Assembly: GCA_902518165.1 (NCBI GenBank) | Contig: CABYFB010000001.1 | Span: 170,397-234,396 of the forward strand | Direction: 5' to 3' | Length of the DNA: 64,000 nucleotides | Source of the DNA: an uncultured Pelagibacteraceae bacterium | GTDB taxonomy: Bacteria > Pseudomonadota > Alphaproteobacteria > Pelagibacterales > Pelagibacteraceae | Part shown: positions 1 to 8,199 of the stretch, in pieces | How the letters are laid out: each line of letters begins with the position of its first letter | Numbering within the stretch: the stretch's first letter is position 1 | Notes under the pieces: model-generated | What the model was told of the DNA's origin: nothing | Database searches by the model: none | The model's input: the letters and a program-made list of their open reading frames with translations, nothing else | Program-made: the position numbers and the translations under genes

Positions 1-756
1 GCATTATCACAAATAAATACAATTAAAAGATATTTAATTGAAAATAATTTAAAAAATACAATATTTTTAGTCCCTGAAACAGAATATAAAAGAGAAATAG
101 ACGAGGCTATTGAAAAATCAAATTTATTGTTAAAAGAAAAATTTATATACAGCAAAGACCCAACATTACTAACGAAACAAATAGAAGATTTAACAAGATA
201 TCAACAAAGAAAACAAAATTTAAAAAACGAAATTAAAAGGATAGAAAATTCAAATTCTTTTAATAAAAAAAAAAAAATAGATGAATTAAAAAAGAAAGAT
301 ACTTTGGGGTTCATTAATTTTGACTCAGTAATAATCGCTGATTTTAGCGAGAGTCTTAAAAGTGTTGCCACATCTTTACTGTATACCGATGTATCTTCAG
401 AGAGAATAAAATACATTACATTGAATCAATGGTTTGATGAAAGTCTTTTAAAGGAAACTTCATTGCATCCAATATATTTCCCATCGATAAACAAAAATAA
501 TTTTGAAATATTTAAAAAAGAATATATTCAAAACTTTAGAAATACACCAAATCAAATTTCATTTTTAAGTTATGATCTAATAGGGCTGGTATATTATTTG
601 TTAATAAATAACGATTTTAAGAATAATGAAAATTTATTTGTTAAGAAAAATAAATTTAAAGGAAAAATAGGTATCTTTGAAATAAATAAAAAAACAATCA
701 CCCATCAATTAAACTTTTATGAAATACAAAATGAATATTTTAAAGAAATTTTTTAA
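1..756 (+). CDS. Periplasmic-binding-protein-like (LpoA/PBP-activator type) protein, 5' truncated
   Basis: The frame is open from the first base of the window, so only the C-terminal part (about 251 residues) is present and the true start lies upstream. The C-terminal half has the alternating strand/helix look of a type I periplasmic binding fold, with a Y-x-F-x3-P segment and a buried YDLIGLVYYLL helix typical of Peripla_BP_6/LpoA-like penicillin-binding-protein activators. A Lys/Asn-rich helical stretch lies in the middle. The family assignment is inference from this general pattern, and an amino-acid ABC-type binding protein is the alternative. Its 3' end overlaps the convergent rdgB by 17 bases. 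Confidence 0.55.
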   Translation, partial: ALSQINTIKRYLIENNLKNTIFLVPETEYKREIDEAIEKSNLLLKEKFIYSKDPTLLTKQIEDLTRYQQRKQNLKNEIKRIENSNSFNKKKKIDELKKKDTLGFINFDSVIIADFSESLKSVATSLLYTDVSSERIKYITLNQWFDESLLKETSLHPIYFPSINKNNFEIFKKEYIQNFRNTPNQISFLSYDLIGLVYYLLINNDFKNNENLFVKKNKFKGKIGIFEINKKTITHQLNFYEIQNEYFKEIF

Positions 757-1342
757 TTTTTTTGAAAGCTTTTGCTCGGTGATCATTTTTAAATTTTGAT
801 TTTTGAGCCATTTGACCAAATGTTAATCTTTTATTCTCAGGGATAAAAATTGGATCGTAGCCAAAACCTTTATTCCCAATTTTTTTTTTTGAGATTTTAC
901 CGTAAATAATTCCTAAAGATTGAATTGGATTTTTTTTTAATCCATAAATAGTTAATGCGCAAATAAACCTTGCCTTAATTTTTTTTGATTTCCAGTTTTT
1001 ATCTTTTTTTGATAACTTTTGATATACTTTGGAAATTGCCAAATTAAAATCACCTTTTTTTCCACCCCATCTTGCAGAATAAATACCTGGTTGATTATTT
1101 AGCAATTCAATTTCAAGCCCAGAGTCATCTGATATGCAAATTTTATTTGTTTTTTTTGAAAAATACTTAGCTTTGATTAACGAATTTTTAAGAAATGTAT
1201 CTCCATTTTCTTTAGGGCTTTTGAGCCCGTAGTCCTTGGGAGAAGTAATACTATAGTATTTGGGCAATAAATCTTTTATTTCTTTTATTTTTCCCTCGTT
1301 ATTTGACCCAACCACAATATCTATATTTTTTTTTTTTAACAT
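740..1342 (-). CDS. rdgB: XTP/dITP pyrophosphatase (Ham1/RdgB)
   Basis: Hydrolyses non-canonical purine triphosphates (XTP, dITP) to monophosphates, keeping them out of DNA and RNA. The 200-residue length fits the family. The N-terminal substrate loop reads VVGSNNEGKIKEIKDLL, followed by the SDDSGLEIE acidic motif, the PGIYSARWGG loop and the C-terminal GFGYDPIFIP motif, all hallmarks of Ham1 proteins. The start codon sits 36 bases from the divergent grpE start, so the two genes share a very small promoter region. Codons 2-6 contain a run of 12 A residues on the coding strand. In many alphaproteobacteria hrcA lies beside grpE; it is not here. Confidence 0.95.
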   Translation of the reverse strand: MLKKKNIDIVVGSNNEGKIKEIKDLLPKYYSITSPKDYGLKSPKENGDTFLKNSLIKAKYFSKKTNKICISDDSGLEIELLNNQPGIYSARWGGKKGDFNLAISKVYQKLSKKDKNWKSKKIKARFICALTIYGLKKNPIQSLGIIYGKISKKKIGNKGFGYDPIFIPENKRLTFGQMAQKSKFKNDHRAKAFKKIKKFL

Positions 1343-1370
1343 CTAGAATTTCATGAAATTCTTACCATAT
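1343..1370 (+). promoter_or_regulatory. Sigma-32-like heat-shock promoter of grpE
   Basis: CTAGAA at 1343-1348 (five of six bases of the RpoH -35 CTTGAA), a 16-base spacer and CCATAT at 1365-1370 as -10. The hslV promoter (34032-34059) and the dnaK promoter (2015-2042) have the same 6-16-6 geometry. The -10 ends only 8 bases before the grpE ATG, so transcription would start at or just before the start codon. No experimental support is visible in the sequence. Confidence 0.5.
1345..1362. repeat. 18-bp perfect palindrome inside the grpE promoter
   Basis: AGAATTTCATGAAATTCT reads the same on both strands. It overlaps the putative -35 element and fills most of the spacer of the grpE promoter, which is where a repressor operator would sit. 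It does not match the HrcA CIRCE element. It may also affect rdgB, whose start codon ends at 1342. Confidence 0.5.
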
Positions 1371-1378
1371 AGAATCTA

Positions 1379-2002
1379 ATGGAAAAAGAAGAAACACAAA
1401 GTAAAAAAGATGAAAACTCAGAGCTTAATATAGATAAAGAGGCTCCAGAAGAAACTGAAAAAAAAGTCGAAAATGAGCAACTTTCACCTGAAGACGAAAT
1501 TGCAAATCTTAAAGATAAAGTTGCTAGAACATTTGCTGAAATGGAAAATCAGAGAAGAAGGTTTGAAAAAGAGAAAGATGAAGCTTTTGAATATGGTGGT
1601 TTCTCATTTGCAAAGGAAACACTTAATCTTCTAGATAATTTAGAAAGATCAAAACAAACACTAGAAAATGATGAAACTATAAAAGATAAAGACACATTAA
1701 AAAAATTGATAGAGCATATTAATATTATTAATAAAGATATGATTTCAATATTCAAAAAAAATAATATTGAGCCAATTAAAGCAATTAATGAAAAACTAGA
1801 TCCAAATTTACATCAAGCTATGATGGAAGTTGAAGATGATACCAAAGATCAAGGGACAATTGTTCAAGAGATTCAAAAAGGTTTTATGATGAAGGATAGG
1901 TTGCTGAGACCTTCATTAGTAGCTGTATCCAAAAAAAAAGTTGAAGAAAAAGAGAATGACCAAAAAAACCAAGAAAATCAGGGAAAAGAGGCAAAAAATT
2001 AA
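1379..2002 (+). CDS. grpE: GrpE nucleotide exchange factor
   Basis: Releases ADP from DnaK in the Hsp70 cycle. The 207-residue protein begins with an acidic low-complexity region, followed by a long coiled coil (about residues 45-110, including the ENQRRRFEKEKDEA segment) and the C-terminal beta domain, with LDPNLHQAMMEVED and the conserved MMKDRLLRPSLVAVSKK ending. It is the first gene of a grpE-dnaK-dnaJ cluster and probably has its own heat-shock promoter immediately upstream. No Shine-Dalgarno sequence can fit between that -10 element and the ATG, which suggests a leaderless message. Confidence 0.97.
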   Translation: MEKEETQSKKDENSELNIDKEAPEETEKKVENEQLSPEDEIANLKDKVARTFAEMENQRRRFEKEKDEAFEYGGFSFAKETLNLLDNLERSKQTLENDETIKDKDTLKKLIEHINIINKDMISIFKKNNIEPIKAINEKLDPNLHQAMMEVEDDTKDQGTIVQEIQKGFMMKDRLLRPSLVAVSKKKVEEKENDQKNQENQGKEAKN

Positions 2003-2014
2003 TTATTTATTATG

Positions 2015-2042
2015 GTTGTAGTTGTAAAATTAGCACTTATAT
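2015..2042 (+). promoter_or_regulatory. Sigma-32-like heat-shock promoter of dnaK
   Basis: GTTGTA (2015-2020), a 16-base spacer and TTATAT (2037-2042). With the preceding C the -10 reads CTTATAT, matching the alphaproteobacterial RpoH form CYTATNT. The spacing equals that of the grpE and hslV candidates. Predicted start near 2049, giving a leader of about 15 bases before the dnaK ATG at 2064. The -35 match is weak. Confidence 0.4.
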
Positions 2043-2063
2043 GAGCATCAAACAGAGTAAATT

Positions 2064-3986
2064 ATGAGCAAAGTAATAGGAATAGATTTAGGAACGACCA
2101 ATTCTTGTGTAGCTGTTATGGAGGGAACACAAGCAAAAGTTTTAGAAAATGCCGAAGGCGCAAGAACGACACCTTCCGTTGTTGCATTTACTGATGAAGG
2201 GGAAAAATTAATAGGTCAACCTGCAAAAAGACAAGCTGTTACAAATCCTGAAAATACAATATTTGCAGTTAAAAGATTAATTGGAAGAAATTTTGATGAC
2301 CCAACAGTTAAAAAAGATGTAGAGACTGCTCCTTTTAAAATAGTTAATTCTGATAAAGGCGACGCATGGATTGAAGCAAAAGGCCAAAAATATTCGCCAT
2401 CTCAAATTTCAGCTTTCACACTTCAAAAAATGAAAGAAACAGCAGAAAAATATTTAGGTTCAGAAGTAAAACAAGCAGTTATTACCGTCCCAGCATATTT
2501 TAACGATGCTCAGAGACAAGCTACTAAAGATGCAGGTAAAATAGCTGGCCTAGAGGTTTTAAGAATTATAAATGAACCAACGGCAGCATCTTTAGCTTAC
2601 GGTTTAGATAAAAAAGCCAATAAAAAAATAGCCGTGTACGATCTAGGTGGTGGAACATTTGATGTTTCAATTCTAGAATTGGGTGATGGTGTATTCGAGG
2701 TAAAATCAACTAATGGTGATACATTTTTAGGCGGAGAAGATTTTGATAATGCTATTGTAGATTATTTGCTCTCAGAATTTAAAAAAGAAAATGGTATTGA
2801 TTTAAAATCAGATAAATTAGCTTTACAGAGATTGAAAGAAGCTGCAGAAAAAGCAAAAATAGAATTATCATCTGCAACACAAACTGAGATAAATCTTCCA
2901 TTTATTACTGCTGACAAAACTGGACCAAAACATATTAACTTGAAAATGACTAGAGCTAAATTAGAAGCACTAGTCGAAGATCTGATTTCAAGAACAATTC
3001 CACCGTGCAAAACTGCTCTAAAAGATGCTGGCTTATCTGCAAGCGAAGTGGATGAAATAGTACTAGTTGGAGGTATGACTAGAATGCCGAAAGTTATTGA
3101 AGAAGTGAAAAATTTCTTTGGAAAAGATCCTAACAAATCTGTAAATCCTGATGAAGTTGTTGCTATGGGCGCTGCAATTCAAGCAGGTGTCTTACAAGGT
3201 GATGTAAAAGATGTATTACTTTTAGATGTAACTCCTTTGTCTTTAGGAATAGAAACATTAGGTGGCGTATCAACAAAATTAATTGATAAAAATACAACAA
3301 TACCAACTAAAAAGAGCCAAGTATTTTCAACTGCTGAAGATAACCAACCTGCTGTTTCAATCAGAGTACTTCAGGGTGAAAGGGAAATGGCATCAGATAA
3401 CAAAGTTTTAGGAAATTTTGAACTAGTTGGTATAGCTCCAGCACCAAGGGGTGTTCCACAAATTGAGGTAACATTTGATATTGATGCAAATGGTATTGTA
3501 AATGTCTCAGCAAAAGATAAAGGAACTGGTAAAGAACAAAAAATTCAAATTCAAGCATCTGGAGGATTAAGTGATGATGAAATTAACCAAATGGTAAAAG
3601 ATGCAGAGTCTAATAAAGAAGAAGATAAAAAGAAAAGAGAAGCTGTTGATACAAGAAATCAAGCAGATACACTAATACACTCAACTGAAAAGAATTTAAA
3701 AGAACACGGAAGTAAAGTTTCTGACGCAGATAAAAAGGCTATTGAAGATGCCTCAGCAAACCTTAGGAATGCGCTTAAAGGTACTGATGTTGAAGAAATT
3801 AAGAAGAAAACACAAGATTTAGTTCAGGCATCTATGAAATTAGGTGAAGCAATCTATAAATCACAACAAGGTGCAAAGCCTGATGATGCTCCAAAAGACG
3901 CAAAGAAAGAAGATACAAAAGACGATAATGTTGTTGATGCAGATTTTGAAGAAGTAAAAGACGAGAACAAAGAAAAAAGCGCCTAA
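2064..3986 (+). CDS. dnaK: Molecular chaperone DnaK (Hsp70)
   Basis: ATP-dependent cytosolic chaperone working with DnaJ and GrpE. The 640-residue length is the family norm. The nucleotide-binding domain shows phosphate-1 motif [12 protein letters not shown] near residues 6-17, [14 protein letters not shown], phosphate-2 [12 protein letters not shown] and the adenosine loop [11 protein letters not shown]. The interdomain linker is [15 protein letters not shown], followed by the substrate-binding beta domain and helical lid. The C-terminus is acidic ([16 protein letters not shown]), a variant of the usual EEV(K/D)DD ending. The gene sits 61 bases after grpE and 27 bases before dnaJ. Confidence 0.99.
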   Translation: MSKVIGIDLGTTNSCVAVMEGTQAKVLENAEGARTTPSVVAFTDEGEKLIGQPAKRQAVTNPENTIFAVKRLIGRNFDDPTVKKDVETAPFKIVNSDKGDAWIEAKGQKYSPSQISAFTLQKMKETAEKYLGSEVKQAVITVPAYFNDAQRQATKDAGKIAGLEVLRIINEPTAASLAYGLDKKANKKIAVYDLGGGTFDVSILELGDGVFEVKSTNGDTFLGGEDFDNAIVDYLLSEFKKENGIDLKSDKLALQRLKEAAEKAKIELSSATQTEINLPFITADKTGPKHINLKMTRAKLEALVEDLISRTIPPCKTALKDAGLSASEVDEIVLVGGMTRMPKVIEEVKNFFGKDPNKSVNPDEVVAMGAAIQAGVLQGDVKDVLLLDVTPLSLGIETLGGVSTKLIDKNTTIPTKKSQVFSTAEDNQPAVSIRVLQGEREMASDNKVLGNFELVGIAPAPRGVPQIEVTFDIDANGIVNVSAKDKGTGKEQKIQIQASGGLSDDEINQMVKDAESNKEEDKKKREAVDTRNQADTLIHSTEKNLKEHGSKVSDADKKAIEDASANLRNALKGTDVEEIKKKTQDLVQASMKLGEAIYKSQQGAKPDDAPKDAKKEDTKDDNVVDADFEEVKDENKEKSA

Positions 3987-4013
3987 ATAACAACTGTTTG
4001 TCTATAACACGTT

Positions 4014-5138
4014 ATGGCAAAAAGAGATTATTATGAAGTCTTAGGTGTAAACAAAAGCGCTTCAGCAGATCAGATCAAATCAGCTTACAGAAAACTCGCT
4101 GTAAAATATCACCCTGACAAAAATAAAAATGATAAAGCTGCCGAGGAAAAATTTAAGGAAGCTTCTGAAGCTTATCATGTGCTTTCCAATTCAGAGAGAA
4201 AACAAAATTATGATAATTTTGGTCATGCAGCTTTTGAAAATGGAGGAGGTGGTAGAGGTGGATTTGGAAATTTTGATTTTTCAAATCATTTCTCTGATAT
4301 TTTTGAAGACTTTTTTGGAGAGGGTTTTGGTGGAGGCCGTAGATCAAGAAGGTCAAGTAATAGAGGGTCTGATCTGAGATATGACTTATCTATATCTTTA
4401 GAAGAGGCATTTTCTGGAAAAAAACAAGATATAAAATTCTCTACATCAGAAAAATGCGATATTTGTAGTGGGTCAGGTTCAAAACCAGGTCATCAAGCTG
4501 GAGCATGTTCAATGTGTGGTGGTCATGGTCAAGTAAGATCAAGTCAAGGTTTTTTTACAGTGCAACAAACATGTCCTCAATGCGCTGGTGCGGGAGAGGA
4601 AATTACTCATCCTTGCTCTAGTTGTAATGGACAGGGTAAAAAACAGGCTTCAAAAAGATTATCAGTCACTATTCCAAAAGGTGTAGATGATGGAACTAGA
4701 ATTAGACTTTCAGGTAAAGGTGAAGCTGGGTCAAGAGGTGGTAGTAACGGTGATTTGTATTTATTCATTAATGTTAACTCGCATGACTTATTTAAAAGGT
4801 CCGATGAAAACTTATTTTTTGAATGTCCAGTCTCTATTGCTGATGCTGCTCTTGGAACCTCAATAGAAATACCAACAATTGACGGTGGTAAAGCTAAAAT
4901 AAAAATTCCAGCAGGAACTCAAAGCGGTAAACAATTTAGATTGAGGGGAAAAGGAATGCCTTACATGAGGGGTAATGATTTTGGAGACCTTTATGTTCAA
5001 GTAACAACAGAAGTACCAATATCTCTAAATAAAGAACAGAAAGAATTACTAGAAAAATTTAGAGAAATTGAAAATGAAAAATCTAATCCAAGTATTAAAA
5101 AGTTCTTTCAAAAGGTTAAAAGTTTCTGGAAAAACTAA
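4014..5138 (+). CDS. dnaJ: Chaperone DnaJ (Hsp40)
   Basis: Co-chaperone that delivers substrates to DnaK and stimulates its ATPase. It has a class I layout: a J domain with the HPDK loop near residue 33, a Gly/Phe-rich linker (about 75-115), a zinc domain with four CxxCxGxG repeats ([32 protein letters not shown]) and two C-terminal substrate domains. The 374-residue length is normal. It follows dnaK by 27 bases, so it is probably co-transcribed. Confidence 0.98.
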   Translation: MAKRDYYEVLGVNKSASADQIKSAYRKLAVKYHPDKNKNDKAAEEKFKEASEAYHVLSNSERKQNYDNFGHAAFENGGGGRGGFGNFDFSNHFSDIFEDFFGEGFGGGRRSRRSSNRGSDLRYDLSISLEEAFSGKKQDIKFSTSEKCDICSGSGSKPGHQAGACSMCGGHGQVRSSQGFFTVQQTCPQCAGAGEEITHPCSSCNGQGKKQASKRLSVTIPKGVDDGTRIRLSGKGEAGSRGGSNGDLYLFINVNSHDLFKRSDENLFFECPVSIADAALGTSIEIPTIDGGKAKIKIPAGTQSGKQFRLRGKGMPYMRGNDFGDLYVQVTTEVPISLNKEQKELLEKFREIENEKSNPSIKKFFQKVKSFWKN

Positions 5139-5165
5139 TCAATAGTGCTAATCTAAATCCTTATA

Positions 5166-5942
5166 ATGGGTAAAATTAATATAGCCATAACAGGTTGCAT
5201 GGGAAGAATGGGCCAACAGCTCATAAGATCTGCTATTAAAGACAAGTCAACTAAATTGGTTGCTCTTACTGAAAATAGATCCATTAATAAAAAAATTAAT
5301 GGGATTAGACCTGAATTAAATACTGAAAAAGCTTTTGGCAAAGCAAATGTAATTATAGATTTTACAATACCAAAATGTACATTTGAAGTTTTAAAAATAG
5401 CTTCAAAACTAGAGAAAAAAGTAGTAATTGGAACAACAGGTTTTACAAAAAAAGAAGAAGATTTAATAAAGAAGTTTTCGAAAAAAATTCCAATTTTAAA
5501 AGCTGGAAATATGAGTCTTGGTATTAATTTGCTTATGTACCTGACCGAAATCACATCCGCGTCACTGGGAAGTAATTATTTAAGTAAAGTTTTTGAAGTT
5601 CATCACAAACACAAGAAAGATCATCCTTCTGGAACAGCTTTAATGCTTGGAAAGGGTATTGCTGTTGGAAAAAATAAAGACTTTTACAAAATGATGGGAA
5701 AAAAATTCTTAAATAAGAAAAAATTTCCTTACGGAAAAAAAATTAACTTCAATTCAGTCAGAAAAGGTGAAATTATAGGTGAACACGAAGTTACTTTTTC
5801 AAACGGTAAAGAAATTATAAAACTAAACCATGAGGCTTTCGATAGAGCTTTATATTCAGAAGGAGCATTAACTGCTGCTAAATGGCTAATAAATAAAAAA
5901 CCAGGCCTTTATTCAATGAGAAATCTTCTGAATTTCAAATAA
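5166..5942 (+). CDS. dapB: 4-hydroxy-tetrahydrodipicolinate reductase
   Basis: NAD(P)H-dependent reduction step of the lysine/diaminopimelate pathway. The N-terminal Rossmann motif is ITGCMGRMGQ. The catalytic and substrate motif EVHHKHKKDHPSGTA (paired His, Lys and PSGTA) is intact near residue 155. The length of 258 is slightly short but typical. It lies 27 bases after dnaJ, and its stop overlaps the nth start (TAATG), so translation of the two is probably coupled. Confidence 0.96.
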   Translation: MGKINIAITGCMGRMGQQLIRSAIKDKSTKLVALTENRSINKKINGIRPELNTEKAFGKANVIIDFTIPKCTFEVLKIASKLEKKVVIGTTGFTKKEEDLIKKFSKKIPILKAGNMSLGINLLMYLTEITSASLGSNYLSKVFEVHHKHKKDHPSGTALMLGKGIAVGKNKDFYKMMGKKFLNKKKFPYGKKINFNSVRKGEIIGEHEVTFSNGKEIIKLNHEAFDRALYSEGALTAAKWLINKKPGLYSMRNLLNFK

Positions 5943-6595
5943 TGAATGAAATACAGAGAGCCAAAATAGTTTTAAAGATTCTTAATAAAACTTATCCGAC
6001 AACGCCTATACCATTAAAGCATAGAAATATATTTACACTTTTAATATCAGTACTACTTTCAGCTCAATGTACAGATGTAAATGTTAATAATGTTACAAAA
6101 AATATTTATCCTAAATACAATAAACCTGAGCATTTTGTAAAACTTGGAAGAAAGAAAATAGAAAAATTGATAAAAAGCATAGGCATTTTTAGAATTAAAG
6201 CAAAGAGCGTTTATAATCTTTCAAAGACTTTAGTGGAAAAATATAGTGGTAGAGTTCCAAAAACTTTTGAGGAGTTAGAGGAACTGCCTGGAGTAGGACA
6301 TAAGACAGCAAGTGTAGTTATGTCCCAAGGTTTTGGATATCCTGCATTTCCGATAGATACTCATATACATAGACTTGCTCAACGTTGGGGTTTAACTAAT
6401 GGAAAAAATGTTGTTCAAACAGAAAAAGATTTAAAGCGTTTATTTCCAAAAAAAAATTGGAATAAACTTCATCTTCAAATAATTTATTATGGAAGGGAAT
6501 ATTGCAAAGCGAGAGAGTGTTACGGTATTTCTTGTAAAATTTGTACATCTTGTTATCCTAAAAGAAAAAGACCAATAAAAACAAAGAAAGCTTAA
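5942..6595 (+). CDS. nth: Endonuclease III (DNA glycosylase/AP lyase)
   Basis: Base-excision repair of oxidised pyrimidines. The helix-hairpin-helix LPGVGHKTASVV carries the catalytic Lys, and the catalytic Asp is in FPIDTHIHRLAQRWGL. The C-terminal Cys cluster is unusual: the segment from YCKARECYG to ICTSCYP has five Cys, and they do not follow the standard C-x6-C-x2-C-x5-C spacing of Fe-S endonucleases III. A 4Fe-4S cluster is therefore uncertain, and this may be the divergent subgroup carrying a GREYC-type ending. The start overlaps the dapB stop by one base. Confidence 0.93.
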   Translation: MNEIQRAKIVLKILNKTYPTTPIPLKHRNIFTLLISVLLSAQCTDVNVNNVTKNIYPKYNKPEHFVKLGRKKIEKLIKSIGIFRIKAKSVYNLSKTLVEKYSGRVPKTFEELEELPGVGHKTASVVMSQGFGYPAFPIDTHIHRLAQRWGLTNGKNVVQTEKDLKRLFPKKNWNKLHLQIIYYGREYCKARECYGISCKICTSCYPKRKRPIKTKKA

Positions 6596-6596
6596 A

Positions 6597-7526
6597 ATGA
6601 AAATTCTAGGAATTGGAAATGCAATTGTAGATGTAATTTGTAAAATAGACGAAAAATTTATTGAAAAAAATAAATTAACAAAAGGCACAATGAAGCTGAT
6701 TTTTGATGATAAAGAATTTCATTCTATGATGACTGATCTTAAAATTGAAAAAACTATATCAGGAGGATCGGTTGCTAATTCTATCGTAGGACTATCACAA
6801 CTAGGAAATGAAGTAGGTTTTATAGGTAAAGTAAGTGACGACGATTTGGGTGCTAAATATGAAAATGGATTAAAATCTGAAAATGTTCAATATTTTTACT
6901 TAAAAAAGAAAGAAGAATTACCGACAGGAACATGTTTAATATTGGTAACACCTGATTCAGAAAGAACGATGTGTACATTTTTAGGTACAGCAGGAAAAAT
7001 TAATGAAAATGATGTAGATGCAAATATTATAAAGCAGTCTGAAATGATATTTTTAGAGGGCTATTTGTGGGACGAAGGTGAACCTAAAAAAGCTTTTGAA
7101 AAAGCTATTAATAATGCAAAAAAAGTTGCCATGTCTCTATCTGATCAATTTTGTGTTGATAGACATAAGTCTCATTTCTTAGATTTAGTTAAAAATAAGT
7201 TAGATATTACTTTTGCAAATGAGCAAGAGGTAATGTCATTAATTGATGCTAAGAATTTTGAAGAAGTGATTGAGTTTGGAAGAAATTTAAACAAACAATT
7301 AGTTATAACAAGAGGAGATAAAGGAGCAATATTAATAAATGGTAATGATGTGATTGAAAATGGGATTGATAAGAGTCTTGATATAAAAGACCTTACTGGT
7401 GCTGGAGATTTATTTGCTGCAGGTTTTTTACATGGATATTTAAATAATTATAGTCATATTGATTGTTTGAATAAAGGTAAAGAAATGTCATCCAAAATAA
7501 TTCAACAAATTGGTGCTAGGCTTTAA
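6597..7526 (+). CDS. PfkB-family carbohydrate/nucleoside kinase (adenosine-kinase-like)
   Basis: Phosphorylates a sugar or nucleoside with ATP. The N-terminus ILGIGNAIVDVICKI and the GGSVANSIVGLSQLG glycine motif are typical of the adenosine kinase-like branch. The C-terminal PfkB signature DLTGAGDLFAAGFLHGY contains the catalytic Asp and anion hole. The 309-residue length fits. The exact substrate (adenosine, fructose or another sugar) cannot be read from sequence. It starts one base after nth. Its last 11 bases overlap the antisense arfA-like gene. Confidence 0.85.
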   Translation: MKILGIGNAIVDVICKIDEKFIEKNKLTKGTMKLIFDDKEFHSMMTDLKIEKTISGGSVANSIVGLSQLGNEVGFIGKVSDDDLGAKYENGLKSENVQYFYLKKKEELPTGTCLILVTPDSERTMCTFLGTAGKINENDVDANIIKQSEMIFLEGYLWDEGEPKKAFEKAINNAKKVAMSLSDQFCVDRHKSHFLDLVKNKLDITFANEQEVMSLIDAKNFEEVIEFGRNLNKQLVITRGDKGAILINGNDVIENGIDKSLDIKDLTGAGDLFAAGFLHGYLNNYSHIDCLNKGKEMSSKIIQQIGARL

Positions 7527-7632
7527 TATTTTTTCTATTATAACTACCTTTTCCTTTTTTAGCCTTTATAATTCGAGGTTTGTACTTTCTTGTGAAAAGC
7601 TCTTTGGCATGAATATTTTTTTTTTTAAGCAT
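7516..7632 (-). CDS. arfA: ArfA-like alternative ribosome-rescue factor (38 residues)
   Basis: A short ORF that is easy to miss: ATG at 7632, TAG at 7516-7518. The protein is basic and carries KAKKGKGSYNRK, which matches the E. coli ArfA segment KNKKGKGSYMRKGKH, preceded by ELFTRKYKPRI in the place of ArfA's LF-R-V helix. ArfA recruits RF2 to ribosomes stalled on non-stop mRNA. The start codon overlaps the stop of the upstream regulator gene by 8 bases (ATGCTTAA), which suggests translational coupling. The 3' end lies antisense to the last 11 bases of the kinase gene. The length is about half of E. coli ArfA. The call rests on one motif plus gene architecture. Confidence 0.65.
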   Translation of the reverse strand: MLKKKNIHAKELFTRKYKPRIIKAKKGKGSYNRKNIKA

Positions 7633-8188
7633 TTAATTTGTAACCATCTTTAAGACTAGTAATAAACAATTTATCTCTAAACTTTTTTTCGATTTTTTTT
7701 CTTAACCTGTATATGTGAGTTTCAACCGTGTGTGTTTCTAGTTTGGACTTATGATCCCAAACTTCTTTTTGTAAATCAGTTATAGGGACTGGATTTTTTG
7801 ATTTATTTAAAAAAACAACAATCTTAGCTTCCTTTTCAGTCAGTGATAACTTTTCAGAATTTCTATTCATTACTCTAGAGTTTAAATTTATAATATACTT
7901 TCCTATTTTAATATTATTCTGATCGTTAAATTTGTGCTTTAAAAAATTAATATTAATTATCTCAACCAATTTTATTATATCAATTGGATACTCTTTTATA
8001 TTGATTTGATTATTTAATTTAGATTTTTTTTCTCCAGAAATAATTAGACAATTTTTGTCGTTTTGTATTTCATCAATTTTGCTTGTATTACCTAACATTA
8101 TTTTAAAATTAAAATGATCTTTAAGCTCCATTAAAATGTTAAATAATACATCAAATTTGTATATTATTAATGTTTGTTGATCTATCAT
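7625..8188 (-). CDS. Atypical response regulator-like protein with OmpR-type winged helix
   Basis: The C-terminal half is a Trans_reg_C winged helix: LSLTEKEAKIVVFL (helix 1), ITDLQKEVWDHKSKLETHTVETHIYRLRKKI (recognition region; shown here only as its parts ITDLQKEVWDH and THTVETHIYRLRKKI) and the FITSLKDGYKL wing. The N-terminal ~100 residues occupy the place of a receiver domain, but the phosphoacceptor Asp and acidic pocket are not evident (CLIISGEKK where a D-rich strand would be), so phosphorylation control is doubtful. No histidine kinase is adjacent. ATG at 8188 is preferred; a TTG 18 bases upstream would overlap the divergent gene. Downstream it overlaps arfA. Confidence 0.75.
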   Translation of the reverse strand: MIDQQTLIIYKFDVLFNILMELKDHFNFKIMLGNTSKIDEIQNDKNCLIISGEKKSKLNNQINIKEYPIDIIKLVEIININFLKHKFNDQNNIKIGKYIINLNSRVMNRNSEKLSLTEKEAKIVVFLNKSKNPVPITDLQKEVWDHKSKLETHTVETHIYRLRKKIEKKFRDKLFITSLKDGYKLNA

Positions 8189-8199
8189 AAACGTACAAT

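Noticed and set aside
1328..1339. Homopolymer run at the start of rdgB (and similar runs in arfA) as phase-variation switches
   Set aside because: Such runs are common throughout this AT-rich window, including in housekeeping genes, so they are not evidence of phase variation without population data.
2030..2056. TTAGCACTT upstream of dnaK looks like half of a CIRCE heat-shock operator
   Set aside because: The second half (GAGTGCTAA nine bases on) is absent: 2048-2056 reads TCAAACAGA. A half site with no hrcA nearby is not support for CIRCE.
2762..3136. 124-codon open frame antisense to dnaK
   Set aside because: Mirror frame of a conserved gene, with no domain, no start context and no independent evidence. 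The same applies to the other antisense frames over hisF, ftsK, hslV, mnmG and the symporter.
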